Assembly (NCBI GenBank): GCA_007121975.1
Contig: SKJO01000447.1
Span: forward strand, 1-7,038
DNA length: 7,038 bases
Origin: Nitriliruptoraceae bacterium
GTDB lineage: Bacteria > Actinomycetota > Nitriliruptoria > Nitriliruptorales > Nitriliruptoraceae
Direction of reading: 5' to 3'
Both the position numbers and the translations under genes were made by a program. Positions 1 to 7,005 of the stretch are shown one piece after another. Numbering within the stretch: position 1 is the stretch's first letter; each line of letters begins with the position of its first letter. Below the pieces are notes generated by a model, which was given only the letters and a program-made list of their open reading frames with translations, was not told the origin of the DNA and searched no databases.

Positions 1-867
1 CACCCCGAAGTGCTTCTGCTTGGACAGCTCCTGCAGGATGTCGGAGGCCGGCGTGATCGGATACGACCCGCAGAACAGCGGCAGACCGGAGCGCACGCTG
101 GCCGCCACCAGGCCGTAGGTGAGCGCCTGGTTGCCCGTGATGTTGCGGTAGCGCCCACTGGGCAGCTTGGCGGCCGGGACCTCGTAGGAGTAGACGAAGG
201 CCTCGGTGGTGTTGCCGTAGTTCCACCCCGCACGCAACGCGGTGATGTTGGCCTCGGCGAGCGCGGGCTTGGCCGCGAACTTCTGGCGCAGCCACACCTC
301 GGTGTCGTCGACCGGGCGGTGGAACATCCAGGACACCAGGCCCAGCGCCAGCATGTTCTTGCAGCGCTCGGCCTCCTTCTTGTTGAGGTCTCCCGCCTGG
401 ATGCGCTCCTCGAGCGCGCGCAGCGTGAGGTCGGTGAGCTTGACCACGTGCAGCTGGTAGTCGGTCAGCGAGCCGTCCTCGAGCGGGTTGGACTCGTAGC
501 CGGCCTTGTGCAGGTTGCGCTCGGTGAAGGCATCGGCGTTGGCGATGATCGTCCCGCCGGCCTTGAGCGCACCGAGGTGCTTCATCAACGCGGCGGGGTT
601 CATCGCCACGAGCACGTCGGGAGCATCACCGGGCGTGTGGATGTCCTTCTGGGAGAAGTGCAACTGGAAGGAGCTCACCCCCGCAAGCGTGCCGGCGGGG
701 GCCCGGATCTCCGCCGGGAAGTCGGGTAGCGTCGCGAGGTCGTTCCCGACCATCGCGGTCTGGCTGGTGAACCGGTCACCGGTGAGCTGCATGCCGTCGC
801 CGGAGTCGCCGGCGAAGCGGATCACGGCGTTGGACAGGGTGACCTTGTGGTGCTCGGCGACGCTCAT
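1..867 (-). CDS. korA: 2-oxoacid:ferredoxin oxidoreductase, fused gamma/alpha subunit (2-oxoglutarate type, KorA), 3' end off window
   Basis: The first 289 codons of KorA are present and the reading frame runs off the left edge. The family catalyses CoA-dependent oxidative decarboxylation of 2-oxoglutarate to succinyl-CoA, reducing ferredoxin (or the reverse reaction), in the cytoplasm with the thiamine-diphosphate subunit KorB. An N-terminal gamma domain spans about residues 12-195 and opens with GDSGDGMQLTGDRF (20-33), followed by PAEIRAPAGTLAGVSSFQ (51-68) and VLVAMNPAAL (85-94). The start of the alpha pyrimidine-binding domain follows, with GNQALTYGL (245-253) and YPITPASDI (269-277). This gamma-alpha order and these motifs match mycobacterial-type KorA as I remember it. 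The family is usually about 600-650 residues, so roughly half is missing. The ATG is the only possible start: an in-frame TGA lies nine codons upstream (892-894) with no start codon between. GGGAGG sits 7 nt before the ATG. Exact 2-oxoacid specificity is inferred, since related subunits act on pyruvate or other 2-oxoacids. korB is expected immediately downstream. Confidence 0.93.
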   Translation of the reverse strand, partial: MSVAEHHKVTLSNAVIRFAGDSGDGMQLTGDRFTSQTAMVGNDLATLPDFPAEIRAPAGTLAGVSSFQLHFSQKDIHTPGDAPDVLVAMNPAALMKHLGALKAGGTIIANADAFTERNLHKAGYESNPLEDGSLTDYQLHVVKLTDLTLRALEERIQAGDLNKKEAERCKNMLALGLVSWMFHRPVDDTEVWLRQKFAAKPALAEANITALRAGWNYGNTTEAFVYSYEVPAAKLPSGRYRNITGNQALTYGLVAASVRSGLPLFCGSYPITPASDILQELSKQKHFGV

Positions 868-905
868 CGTCTCGCCTCCCGGTCCGGGCCGTCAGTGGTG
901 GGCAC
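864..905 (-). CDS. Candidate 13-codon leader ORF coupled to korA
   Basis: A GTG start is preceded by GAGGAGG (913-919) at a 7-nt spacing, the same spacing seen before gltB, the M23 gene and korA. It opens a frame encoding VPTTDGPDREARR and stops at a TGA that overlaps the korA ATG in an ATGA arrangement. Such overlaps usually give translational coupling, so ribosomes ending here could re-initiate on korA, which also has its own GGGAGG. The peptide has no recognisable domain and no run of a single regulatory amino acid, so a classical amino-acid attenuator is not indicated. It may instead be a chance GTG behind a purine-rich stretch, or a second ribosome-loading site. Seen directly: the SD, start, frame and overlap. 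Inferred: that it is translated. Confidence 0.35.
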   Translation of the reverse strand: MPTTDGPDREARR

Positions 906-1005
906 GGGCGTTCCTCCTCGACAGGACAATCCTCCCCGAACGTAGCGTGCCCGGCAGGGCACACGAAGCCCGAAGGTCCCCGTCGGTCGGGCCGTCCGTA
1001 CTCGC
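868..1005 (-). other. Gap between the M23 gene and korA, with a GC-rich hairpin
   Basis: This 138-bp gap separates the M23 stop codon from korA. It holds the candidate leader ORF near korA and a perfect 6-bp stem, GTGCCC/GGGCAC, at 947-952 and 957-962 with a 4-nt loop. No U-run follows the stem on the minus strand, so it is not a standard intrinsic terminator. Just downstream of it on the minus strand, TACGTT (939-944) fits the loose actinobacterial -10 form TANNNT, but no good -35 is visible. korA may have its own promoter here or be read through from the M23 gene. The sequence does not settle which. Confidence 0.4.
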
Positions 1006-2184
1006 TCAGCCACACACCCGGCGCAGCAGCGGGAAGGGGTTGATCGCCGACCCACCGCCGGGGTGCTGTTCGAAGTGCACATGCGGGGCTCCCGGTGCGG
1101 CGTTGCCCGTCGAGCCGTTGGTCCCCACCTGCTGACCGGCCCGGACCCGGGCCCCGCTGCCCACCGTATGGCTGGCCAGGTGCAGGTACCAGTAGTGGGT
1201 GCCGTCGTCGCCGCGCAGGATGCCCCACAGCCCGGCACTGGGCCCCGGCCGCTGGATCGACCACGTGCCGCTGGTGATCGCCCGCACCGGAATGCCGTAG
1301 GGGCCCATCAGGTCGGTGCCGCGATGCGCCCGACCTCCCGAGCGCGGCGCACCCCAGCTGTCGGTGAAGTGCCGCGGATGGTCCAGCGGGCAGGCGTAGC
1401 CTCCCCCGCCGCCGCCCCCGCTGCTCGCACTGCCGCCGCCCGACCCCCCGGACGACCCGCCAGACGTCCCCCCGGACGCGGCGGCGGCCGCAGCTGCGGC
1501 GCGCTCCCGTTCCAGCCGCTCGCGGCGCTCACGCTCCCGCCGCTCGCGCTCGAGGCGTTCACGCTCAAGGCGCTCGCGCTCGGCCCGCGCCTCGTCACTC
1601 AGCTCGTCGATGAGCTCGCCGGCCTCCTCGAAGGCGACCTGCAGTTGCCCGGCGGCCTGCAGCTGCTCGGCCCGGGCCTCGGCGAGATCCTGGCTGCTGG
1701 CCGCCAGCCGTTGCTCAGCCGCACCGAGCTCGACGCGGACGGCGAGCAGCGACTCGCTGCGCGCCTGGTCGGCGGCCACCAGTCGGCCGACCACCTGGGC
1801 GCGGGTCAGCGCACCGGCCGGATCCTCGCTACCGAGGAAGACGGTCACCGGATCGAGCCCGGAGCCGTGCATGAACGAGCTGCGCAGCCGCTGCGCGACC
1901 AGCGCCTCGAGCTCGTCGAGCTGCCCGCGCAGCGCAGCAACTTCGACTCCGAGCTGCTCGCGCTCGGCAGCGAGCGCGGCGATGCGGACCTCGAGCTCCT
2001 CGATGCGCTCGGAGGTGTCGGCGATGCGACCGTCGATGCGCTCGCGCTGCTGTTCGGCCTGCTCGAGCTCGCGCTCGATCTCCTGCAGGGAGCGCGCCTC
2101 GGCCCGGATCGTCGACGGCAGCACGGCCACGATCAGCGCAACCACCAGCACGGCGGTCAGCGTCAGCGCACGGCGCGGTCGCAC
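1006..2184 (-). CDS. Secreted M23-family metallopeptidase with N-terminal coiled coil (EnvC/PcsB-like architecture)
   Basis: This is a 392-residue exported protein, probably a peptidoglycan endopeptidase. A signal peptide spans residues 1-30: basic MRPRR, a hydrophobic stretch 7-23, and a likely cleavage site after AEA (28-30). Two heptad-rich coiled-coil stretches (about 33-101 and 125-230) flank a short segment, SSFMHGSGLDPVTVFLGSE (102-120). That layout resembles the hairpin coiled coils of EnvC, PcsB and CwlO. An Arg/Glu-rich tract (202-228), eight alanines (229-236) and a Gly/Ser linker (237-262) lead to the catalytic domain (263-392). All zinc/catalytic residues are present: H287 and D291 in HRGTD, H335 in YLHL, and H368 and H370 in HVH. 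It is therefore probably an active enzyme, not a degenerate activator. Cys265 and Cys391 bracket the domain and could form a disulfide. The GTG start was chosen because GAGG lies 7 nt upstream and it places the signal peptide at the N terminus. The longer open frame upstream overlaps gltB and reads as low-complexity noise. It lies 70 bp after gltB. A role in septal wall cleavage under FtsEX is family-based inference. Confidence 0.88.
   Translation of the reverse strand: MRPRRALTLTAVLVVALIVAVLPSTIRAEARSLQEIERELEQAEQQRERIDGRIADTSERIEELEVRIAALAAEREQLGVEVAALRGQLDELEALVAQRLRSSFMHGSGLDPVTVFLGSEDPAGALTRAQVVGRLVAADQARSESLLAVRVELGAAEQRLAASSQDLAEARAEQLQAAGQLQVAFEEAGELIDELSDEARAERERLERERLERERRERERRERLERERAAAAAAAASGGTSGGSSGGSGGGSASSGGGGGGGYACPLDHPRHFTDSWGAPRSGGRAHRGTDLMGPYGIPVRAITSGTWSIQRPGPSAGLWGILRGDDGTHYWYLHLASHTVGSGARVRAGQQVGTNGSTGNAAPGAPHVHFEQHPGGGSAINPFPLLRRVCG
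1399..1581 (-). repeat. Low-complexity coding tract (Arg/Glu repeats, poly-Ala, Gly/Ser) in the M23 gene
   Basis: Codons 202-262 of the M23 protein form three consecutive low-complexity blocks. The first is a degenerate repeat of ERERL/ERERR units (1501-1581). It is followed by eight consecutive alanine codons (1477-1500) and a Gly/Ser-rich linker that ends in seven glycines (1399-1476). The Arg/Glu block can extend the preceding helix, and the Gly/Ser block is a flexible tether for the catalytic domain. The near-repetitive DNA makes this a likely site of length variation by slippage and of assembly error. Confidence 0.8.
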
Positions 2185-2254
2185 GGCGGAACCTCGGGGT
2201 CGGCACACGGGCCGGGAGGGTAACCCGCCGAGGGCAGCGAGCCCGACCCCAGGC
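2185..2254 (-). other. gltB to M23 intergenic gap with a long-range inverted repeat
   Basis: This 70-bp gap lies between the gltB stop and the M23 GTG. It holds perfect 8-bp arms, GGGGTCGG at 2196-2203 and CCGACCCC at 2243-2250 on the plus strand, enclosing 39 nt. In the minus-strand transcript the 3' arm ends directly against the GAGG ribosome-binding sequence (2192-2195) of the M23 gene. No U-run follows, so it is not an intrinsic terminator, and read-through from gltB into the M23 gene is possible. At this GC content an 8-bp repeat can arise by chance. Confidence 0.35.
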
Positions 2255-5200
2255 TCACAGGTGCTTGGCGCCGGCCGCCTCCGCGGAGGCGACCCGCTCG
2301 AGCTCGGTCTTGGGGGCGATACGCCACAGCGCCTCCGCGGTGTGCGCCCAGTCGGCCACCAGGCGTTCGGCCACGGGCGAGCTGGTGCGCAGTGCGTGCT
2401 CCTCGACCAGCCGACGGACCCTGGCCAGCTGCGGACCGTCGGGGCGCCGGGCCTCGACCAGCTGACGGTTGACGCGCGCGAGCACCTCGCCGCTCGGGTC
2501 GTACACGACACACTCGCCGCCGCTCATCCCCGCGCCGAGGTTGTGGCCGGTCGGACCCAGGATCACCACCGTGCCGCCGGTCATGTACTCGCAGGCATGG
2601 TCGCCGGTGCCCTCGACCACGGCCGTGGCTCCGGAGTTGCGCACCGCGAAGCGCTCGCCGGCCCGTCCGGCGACCAGCAGCTGCCCGCCGGTCGCCCCGT
2701 ACAGCACGGTGTTGCCCACCAACACCGGCGCTCCGGCGTCGTCGGACGGCGGACGCACCACGATGCGCCCGCCACCCAGGCCCTTGCCGACGTAGTCGTT
2801 GGCCTCACCGTCGAGCACCAGCTCGACACCGTCGGTCACGAAGGCCCCGAAGGACTGCCCGGCCGTACCCGTGAAGCGCAGCCGCGCGAGCCCCGGTGGT
2901 GGCCGGGTGCCGAACTCGAGGCCGACCGCTCCGCCGATGCGTGCCCCCACCGTGCGGTCGCCGTTGCTGATCGGGTAGGCGTACTCCACGACACCACCGA
3001 GGAAGATCGTCTCGAGTGCGTCGTCGAAGACGCGGTCACCGAGCTCACTGCGCGGGGACTGGATCGGCTCGCGCGCGACGAACTGGCGCTCACCGACCCC
3101 GGGGTCGTGCAGCAGCGGTGCGACGTCGATGCGCGTCGCGCGGCCCTCCAGGTCCTCACGCCGCGCAAGCAGCTCGACGCGCCCCACCGCTTCGTCCAGG
3201 GAGCGCAGCCCGAGCGCGGCCAGCCCACGGCGCACCTCCTCGGCGACCATGGTGAAGTACCCGGCGACGGCATCAGGCGTGCCCACGAACTTGTCACGCA
3301 GGTCGCGGCGCTGGGTGGCGATGCCCACCGGACAGGTGTCGCGGTGGCAGGCCCGGGCCATGATGCAGCCTTCGGCGAACAGCGCCACGGTGCCGAACGA
3401 GAACTCGTCCGCGCCGAGCAGCGCGGCGAGCAGCACGTCGTGGCCGGTCTTGAGCCCGCCATCGACCCGCAGCCGCACCCGCGAGCGCAGGCGGTTGACC
3501 CGTAGCGTCTGCTGCACCTCGGCCAGCCCGAGCTCCCAGGGCATGCCGGCGTGCTGGATAGAGGACAGCGGCGAGGCGCCGGTGCCCCCGTCGTTGCCCG
3601 AGATGTGGATCGAGTCGGCCAGCGCCTTGACGACCCCGGCGGCGATCGTGCCGATCCCGGCGCCGGCGACCAGCTTGACGTCCACCTCGGCGCCCGGGTT
3701 GACCTGCTTGAGGTCGAAGATCAGCTGGGCGAGGTCCTCGATGGAGTAGATGTCGTGGTGCGGGGGCGGGCTGATCAGGGTCACCCCCGGCTGGGTGTGG
3801 CGCAGCCGGGCGATCTCGTCGATGACCTTGTGGCCGGGGATCTGGCCGCCCTCGCCGGGCTTGGAGCCCTGGGCCATCTTGATCTGCAGCAGCTGGGCGT
3901 TGGCGAGGTACTGGGGGGTCACGCCGAAGCGGCCCGAGGCGACCTGCTTCATGCGGCAGTCGAGGTCGCGCGCCTGCCCGCGGGTGGCGAACCGGGCCGG
4001 GTCCTCACCCCCCTCACCCGAGTTCGCGCGGCCACCCACGAGGTTGATGCCGGCGGCCAGGGTCTCGTGCGCCTCGGCCGACAGGGCCCCATGCGACATC
4101 GCGCCGGTGGAGAAGCGCCGGGTGATCGCCCCGACCGGCTCGACCTCGTCCAACGGGATCGACCCGCACGCCGATCTCGGGACCAGGAAGTCGCGCGGGA
4201 ACGCCGCGGGTCGGGACCGGACCTGCTGGCTGAAGACCTCGTAGAGGTCGTAGCGACCGTCCGCGGCCGCGGCACGCAGCACCTCGGCGGCCCGCCCGTC
4301 GGGCTCTGTGGCACGGAACCCGTCGAGCACGAACGGGGTGGTGCTCGCCCGCCGTCCGAAGCCCAGGGTGTCGTGCAGGGCGTCGATGACCGGCTTGCTC
4401 ATGTCGTGGAACTCGCCGCCGCGCTTCCACTTGATGATCCCCGGGCTGGCCAGATCCGGCAGCGAGTCCTCGCGCTGCCAGCCGGGCGGGAAGGCTTCGG
4501 CGTGCTGGGCCAGGACCTCCTTGGCGAGATCGGCCAGCGTCAGCCCACCCAGCGGCGAGGCGGTGCCGACCAGGGCGGTGTCGATGACGTCCTGGCCGAG
4601 CCCGATGGCCTCGAACACCTGCGCGCTGCGGTAGCTGTCCAGCACGCAGATGCCCATCTTGGACATGATCTTGAGCACGCCGTCCTCGACCGCGTTGCGG
4701 TAGCGCTGCTGGGCCACGGCCGAGGGCGGACTGTCGCCCCCGATGCGACCTTCGTCGGCGAGGTCCGCGATGGTCTGCAGCACCAGGCGGGGCACGATCG
4801 CGTCCGCGCCGTAGCCGAGCAGCACCGCGAAGTCGTGGGTCTCGCGCGCCTCGTCGGTCTCGGCCACCAGCGAGGCGCGGGTGCGCAGTCCCGCCTCGAG
4901 CAGCCGGTGGTGCACGGCGCCGAGCGCCAGCAGGATCGGGATGCGGGCGTGCTCCTCGTCGACGCCCACGTCCGAGACGACCACGATGCCGGCCCCGGCT
5001 TCGACCTGCGCGACGGCCTCCGCACCGATGCGCTGCAGCGCGGCTGCCAGCGCCTCGGCGCCGTCGGCCACCGGGAAGGTCGCGTCGACCGCCTGCACGG
5101 TGAAGGGCAGGTCCGGATCGAGCACGAGACGTTGCAGACCGTCGGGGTACAGGAAGAACGACTCGAGCTCGATCAGCGCCGCGGCTTCCGGGCGCTCGGT

Positions 5201-6880
5201 GAGCACCGGCTGGCGCGGACCGAGCAGGGTCCGAAGGCTCATCACCTCCGACTCACGGTAGTGGTCGATCGGCGGGTTGGTGACCTGCGCGAACCGCTGC
5301 TTGAGCAGGTGGGAGACCGGGCGACGCACGTGCGAGAGCGCCTCGATGGGCGTGTCGTCCCCCATTGAAGAGGTGGTCTCCTTGCCCTGCGTGGCCATCG
5401 GCCGCAGGACCGAGATGACCTCCTCGCGGGTGACGCCGTAGGCCAGCTGCCGCTGGTGCAGGTCGGACGGAACCTGCTCGACCGGCTGGCCGGCCCGGCG
5501 GGGCCGCAGGTGCGCACCGACCCAGTCGCCGTAGGGGGCCCGAGCCGCCAGCCGCAGCTTGATCTCGCGATCCTCCTGCAGCCCGCCCTCCCCAGGGTCC
5601 ACGCACAGCATCTGGCCGGGGCCGAGCCGCTCGCGGCGCACCTGGCCGCGGTGCCCGGGATCGTCGGTGGGCAGCGAGGTGGCGACCGCTCCCACCTCGG
5701 AAGCCCCCACCACCGTGCCGTCCTCACACACGTGATAGCGCAGGGGCCGCAGCCCGTTGCGGTCCAGCGACGCGACGACCCGACGACCGTCGGTCACGAT
5801 CAGCCCGGCCGGGCCGTCCCACGGCTCGATCAGTGCGCTGTGGTAGCGGTAGAAGTCCCGGATGTCGGAGTCGAGGTCGCGTGATCCCTCCCACACCTGG
5901 GGCACCAGCATCGCCTGGGCGTGGCGCAGATCCCGACCACCGCGCACCAGCACCTCCAGTGCGGTGTCGAGCTGGGCGGAGTCGGACTGCTCGTCGTCCA
6001 CGATCGGGGTCATCAGCGCCGGGTCGGTCCAGTCGGTGCCGTCGACCGACAGTGCGCCGGGGGCCAACTGCCCCTCACGGGCCTGCATCAGGTTGACGTT
6101 GCCGGCGATGGTGTTGATCTCGCCGTTGTGGCACAGCAGCCGGAAGGGCTGGGCCCGCTCCCAGGTCGGGCTGGTGTTGGTCGAGAAGCGGGAGTGGAAC
6201 ACCGCCAGCGCCGAGGTGAAGCGCTCATCGCGCAGATCGGGGTAGAAGGCGGCGAGTTGATCCGCATCGGCCATCGCCTTGTAGGTGACGGTCAGAAACG
6301 AGCAGGACGCCGCGTAGAAGCGCACCCCGGCGGCATCGCAGGTCTTGCGTGCCCGGCGACGCAACCGGTAGGCGACCCGCTCTGCCCCGAGGTCGTCGAC
6401 GACCCCGCCGTCGGGGCCACTTGGCCGGGTGAACAACGCCTGGAGCAGCACCGGCTGCGACCCCCGGGCGATCTCACCGATGGCCGCGGGATCGGTGGGC
6501 ACCTCCCGCCACCCCACGAAGCGCACCTGCTCGGCAACACAGGCGTCCTCGAGCGCCTGCCGGGCGGTGTCGCGTGCCTGCACGGCGGGGTCGTCGTCGC
6601 CGGGCGTGAGCAACAGGAACGCGACGCCGAGGTGGTCGGGATCGACCTCGGTGCCGAACTCGGCGGCCCAGGCCCCGAGGAGCTCGCGCGGGAGCTGGGT
6701 GAGCACGCCGGCGCCGTCACCGCTCACCGCGTCGGCCGCGACCGCACCCCGGTGCTTGACGCCAGCCAGCCCATCGAGCGCCAGGCGGACGATCTCACGG
6801 CGGGCAAGACCGTCGACATGCGCCACGAATCCGATGCCACAGGCGTCGCGTTCCGCGTTCAGCTTCCAGGGTGCGCTCAT
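2255..6880 (-). CDS. gltB: Glutamate synthase (NADPH-type), large subunit
   Basis: This complete 1541-residue protein makes two glutamates from glutamine and 2-oxoglutarate in the cytoplasm, with electrons normally supplied by the GltD subunit. A class II amidotransferase domain starts at Cys14 (ERDACGIGF), the likely N-terminal nucleophile after removal of a 13-residue propeptide. Its conserved segments include KHRGA (42-46), HSRFSTNTSPTWERAQPF (229-246) and CHNGEINTIAGN (250-261). The central domain is followed by the FMN/synthase domain with NSGEGGEDPARF (953-964), KPGEGGQIPG (1007-1016), NDGGTGASPLSS (1096-1107) and DGGLKTG (1140-1146). The 3Fe-4S cysteines are C1172, C1178 and C1183. The C-terminal beta-helix includes GHNLGAGMSGG (1445-1455). 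Length fits the family (about 1500). Only about 12 residues separate EDPARF from MKQVASGRFG, so the longer ferredoxin loop of Fd-dependent GOGAT is absent. The ATG was chosen because GAGGAGG lies 7 nt upstream. An in-frame ATG at 6919 has no ribosome-binding sequence. gltD is not the next gene; an M23 peptidase is. Confidence 0.97.
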   Translation of the reverse strand: MSAPWKLNAERDACGIGFVAHVDGLARREIVRLALDGLAGVKHRGAVAADAVSGDGAGVLTQLPRELLGAWAAEFGTEVDPDHLGVAFLLLTPGDDDPAVQARDTARQALEDACVAEQVRFVGWREVPTDPAAIGEIARGSQPVLLQALFTRPSGPDGGVVDDLGAERVAYRLRRRARKTCDAAGVRFYAASCSFLTVTYKAMADADQLAAFYPDLRDERFTSALAVFHSRFSTNTSPTWERAQPFRLLCHNGEINTIAGNVNLMQAREGQLAPGALSVDGTDWTDPALMTPIVDDEQSDSAQLDTALEVLVRGGRDLRHAQAMLVPQVWEGSRDLDSDIRDFYRYHSALIEPWDGPAGLIVTDGRRVVASLDRNGLRPLRYHVCEDGTVVGASEVGAVATSLPTDDPGHRGQVRRERLGPGQMLCVDPGEGGLQEDREIKLRLAARAPYGDWVGAHLRPRRAGQPVEQVPSDLHQRQLAYGVTREEVISVLRPMATQGKETTSSMGDDTPIEALSHVRRPVSHLLKQRFAQVTNPPIDHYRESEVMSLRTLLGPRQPVLTERPEAAALIELESFFLYPDGLQRLVLDPDLPFTVQAVDATFPVADGAEALAAALQRIGAEAVAQVEAGAGIVVVSDVGVDEEHARIPILLALGAVHHRLLEAGLRTRASLVAETDEARETHDFAVLLGYGADAIVPRLVLQTIADLADEGRIGGDSPPSAVAQQRYRNAVEDGVLKIMSKMGICVLDSYRSAQVFEAIGLGQDVIDTALVGTASPLGGLTLADLAKEVLAQHAEAFPPGWQREDSLPDLASPGIIKWKRGGEFHDMSKPVIDALHDTLGFGRRASTTPFVLDGFRATEPDGRAAEVLRAAAADGRYDLYEVFSQQVRSRPAAFPRDFLVPRSACGSIPLDEVEPVGAITRRFSTGAMSHGALSAEAHETLAAGINLVGGRANSGEGGEDPARFATRGQARDLDCRMKQVASGRFGVTPQYLANAQLLQIKMAQGSKPGEGGQIPGHKVIDEIARLRHTQPGVTLISPPPHHDIYSIEDLAQLIFDLKQVNPGAEVDVKLVAGAGIGTIAAGVVKALADSIHISGNDGGTGASPLSSIQHAGMPWELGLAEVQQTLRVNRLRSRVRLRVDGGLKTGHDVLLAALLGADEFSFGTVALFAEGCIMARACHRDTCPVGIATQRRDLRDKFVGTPDAVAGYFTMVAEEVRRGLAALGLRSLDEAVGRVELLARREDLEGRATRIDVAPLLHDPGVGERQFVAREPIQSPRSELGDRVFDDALETIFLGGVVEYAYPISNGDRTVGARIGGAVGLEFGTRPPPGLARLRFTGTAGQSFGAFVTDGVELVLDGEANDYVGKGLGGGRIVVRPPSDDAGAPVLVGNTVLYGATGGQLLVAGRAGERFAVRNSGATAVVEGTGDHACEYMTGGTVVILGPTGHNLGAGMSGGECVVYDPSGEVLARVNRQLVEARRPDGPQLARVRRLVEEHALRTSSPVAERLVADWAHTAEALWRIAPKTELERVASAEAAGAKHL

Positions 6881-6887
6881 GGGCGAA

Positions 6888-6894
6888 CCTCCTC
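6888..6894 (-). promoter_or_regulatory. Ribosome-binding site deciding the gltB start
   Basis: GAGGAGG is read on the minus strand 7 nt before the ATG at 6880. It favours this start over the in-frame ATG 13 codons upstream, which lacks any Shine-Dalgarno match. The chosen start also leaves a short 13-residue propeptide before the catalytic cysteine. Confidence 0.85.
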
Positions 6895-6928
6895 GTCGGC
6901 CGTCCCTGCCCTCCTCCATCGTGACGCG

Positions 6929-6963
6929 AAAACGGCGCCCCCGATGTCGTCGGGAGCGCCGTT
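6929..6963 (-). terminator. Strong hairpin with U-run upstream of gltB (terminator or leader attenuator)
   Basis: On the minus strand the arms 6963-6950 and 6944-6931 form a 14-bp stem with a 5-nt loop (6949-6945). All pairs are Watson-Crick except one U·G wobble at 6955/6939, which would be a C/A mismatch in a plus-strand RNA. The stem ends in a run of four U (6932-6929). Both points favour function in minus-strand RNA. The simplest reading is the intrinsic terminator of a minus-strand gene lying beyond the right edge. It sits only 48 nt before the gltB ATG, so if gltB is transcribed from further upstream it would act as a leader terminator or attenuator instead. The U-run is short, which lowers certainty about efficiency. 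Confidence 0.55.
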
Positions 6964-6973
6964 GCTCGCCGCG

Positions 6974-7003
6974 AGACTACCGGCCGACTCCTGCTCCTGT
7001 CGA
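6974..7003 (-). promoter_or_regulatory. Weak sigma-70-like promoter candidate for gltB
   Basis: Read on the minus strand, TCGACA (7003-6998; five of six matches to TTGACA) is followed after 18 nt by TAGTCT (6979-6974). The latter fits the relaxed actinobacterial -10 form TANNNT but matches TATAAT at only three positions. Transcription would start near 6967, placing the terminator-like hairpin at the very start of the gltB leader. The GC-rich context makes chance matches likely. A small inverted repeat, CTCGC/GCGAG (6965-6975), covers the predicted start region. Confidence 0.25.
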
Positions 7004-7005
7004 CG

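Noticed and set aside
10..729. Plus-strand open frame (239 codons) at the left edge
   Set aside because: It is antisense to korA, whose minus-strand translation has clear family motifs. The plus-strand product shows no recognisable domain.
947..962. GTGCCC/GGGCAC hairpin as the terminator of the M23 gene
   Set aside because: The stem is only 6 bp and no U-run follows on the minus strand, so it is recorded only as a hairpin in the gap.
864..1238. 124-codon minus-strand frame covering the M23 C-terminus and the gap
   Set aside because: It overlaps the M23 catalytic domain in another frame and is Thr/Ala/Arg low complexity. Only its last 13 codons, behind a strong ribosome-binding sequence, are kept as a candidate leader ORF.
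2185..2511. N-terminal extension of the M23 frame into gltB
   Set aside because: The extra 109 residues are out-of-frame gltB sequence and would bury the signal peptide. The GTG at 2184 has a properly spaced GAGG.
1610..3505. Long plus-strand open frame (631 codons) antisense to the M23 gene and gltB
   Set aside because: It is a mirror of high-GC minus-strand coding. The translation is Ser/Arg/Ala-rich without domains, and it crosses two well-supported genes.
3551..5368. Plus-strand open frame (605 codons) antisense to gltB
   Set aside because: It lies wholly within gltB, whose protein matches its family along its full length. The antisense translation is His/Gly/Asp-rich low complexity with no motif.
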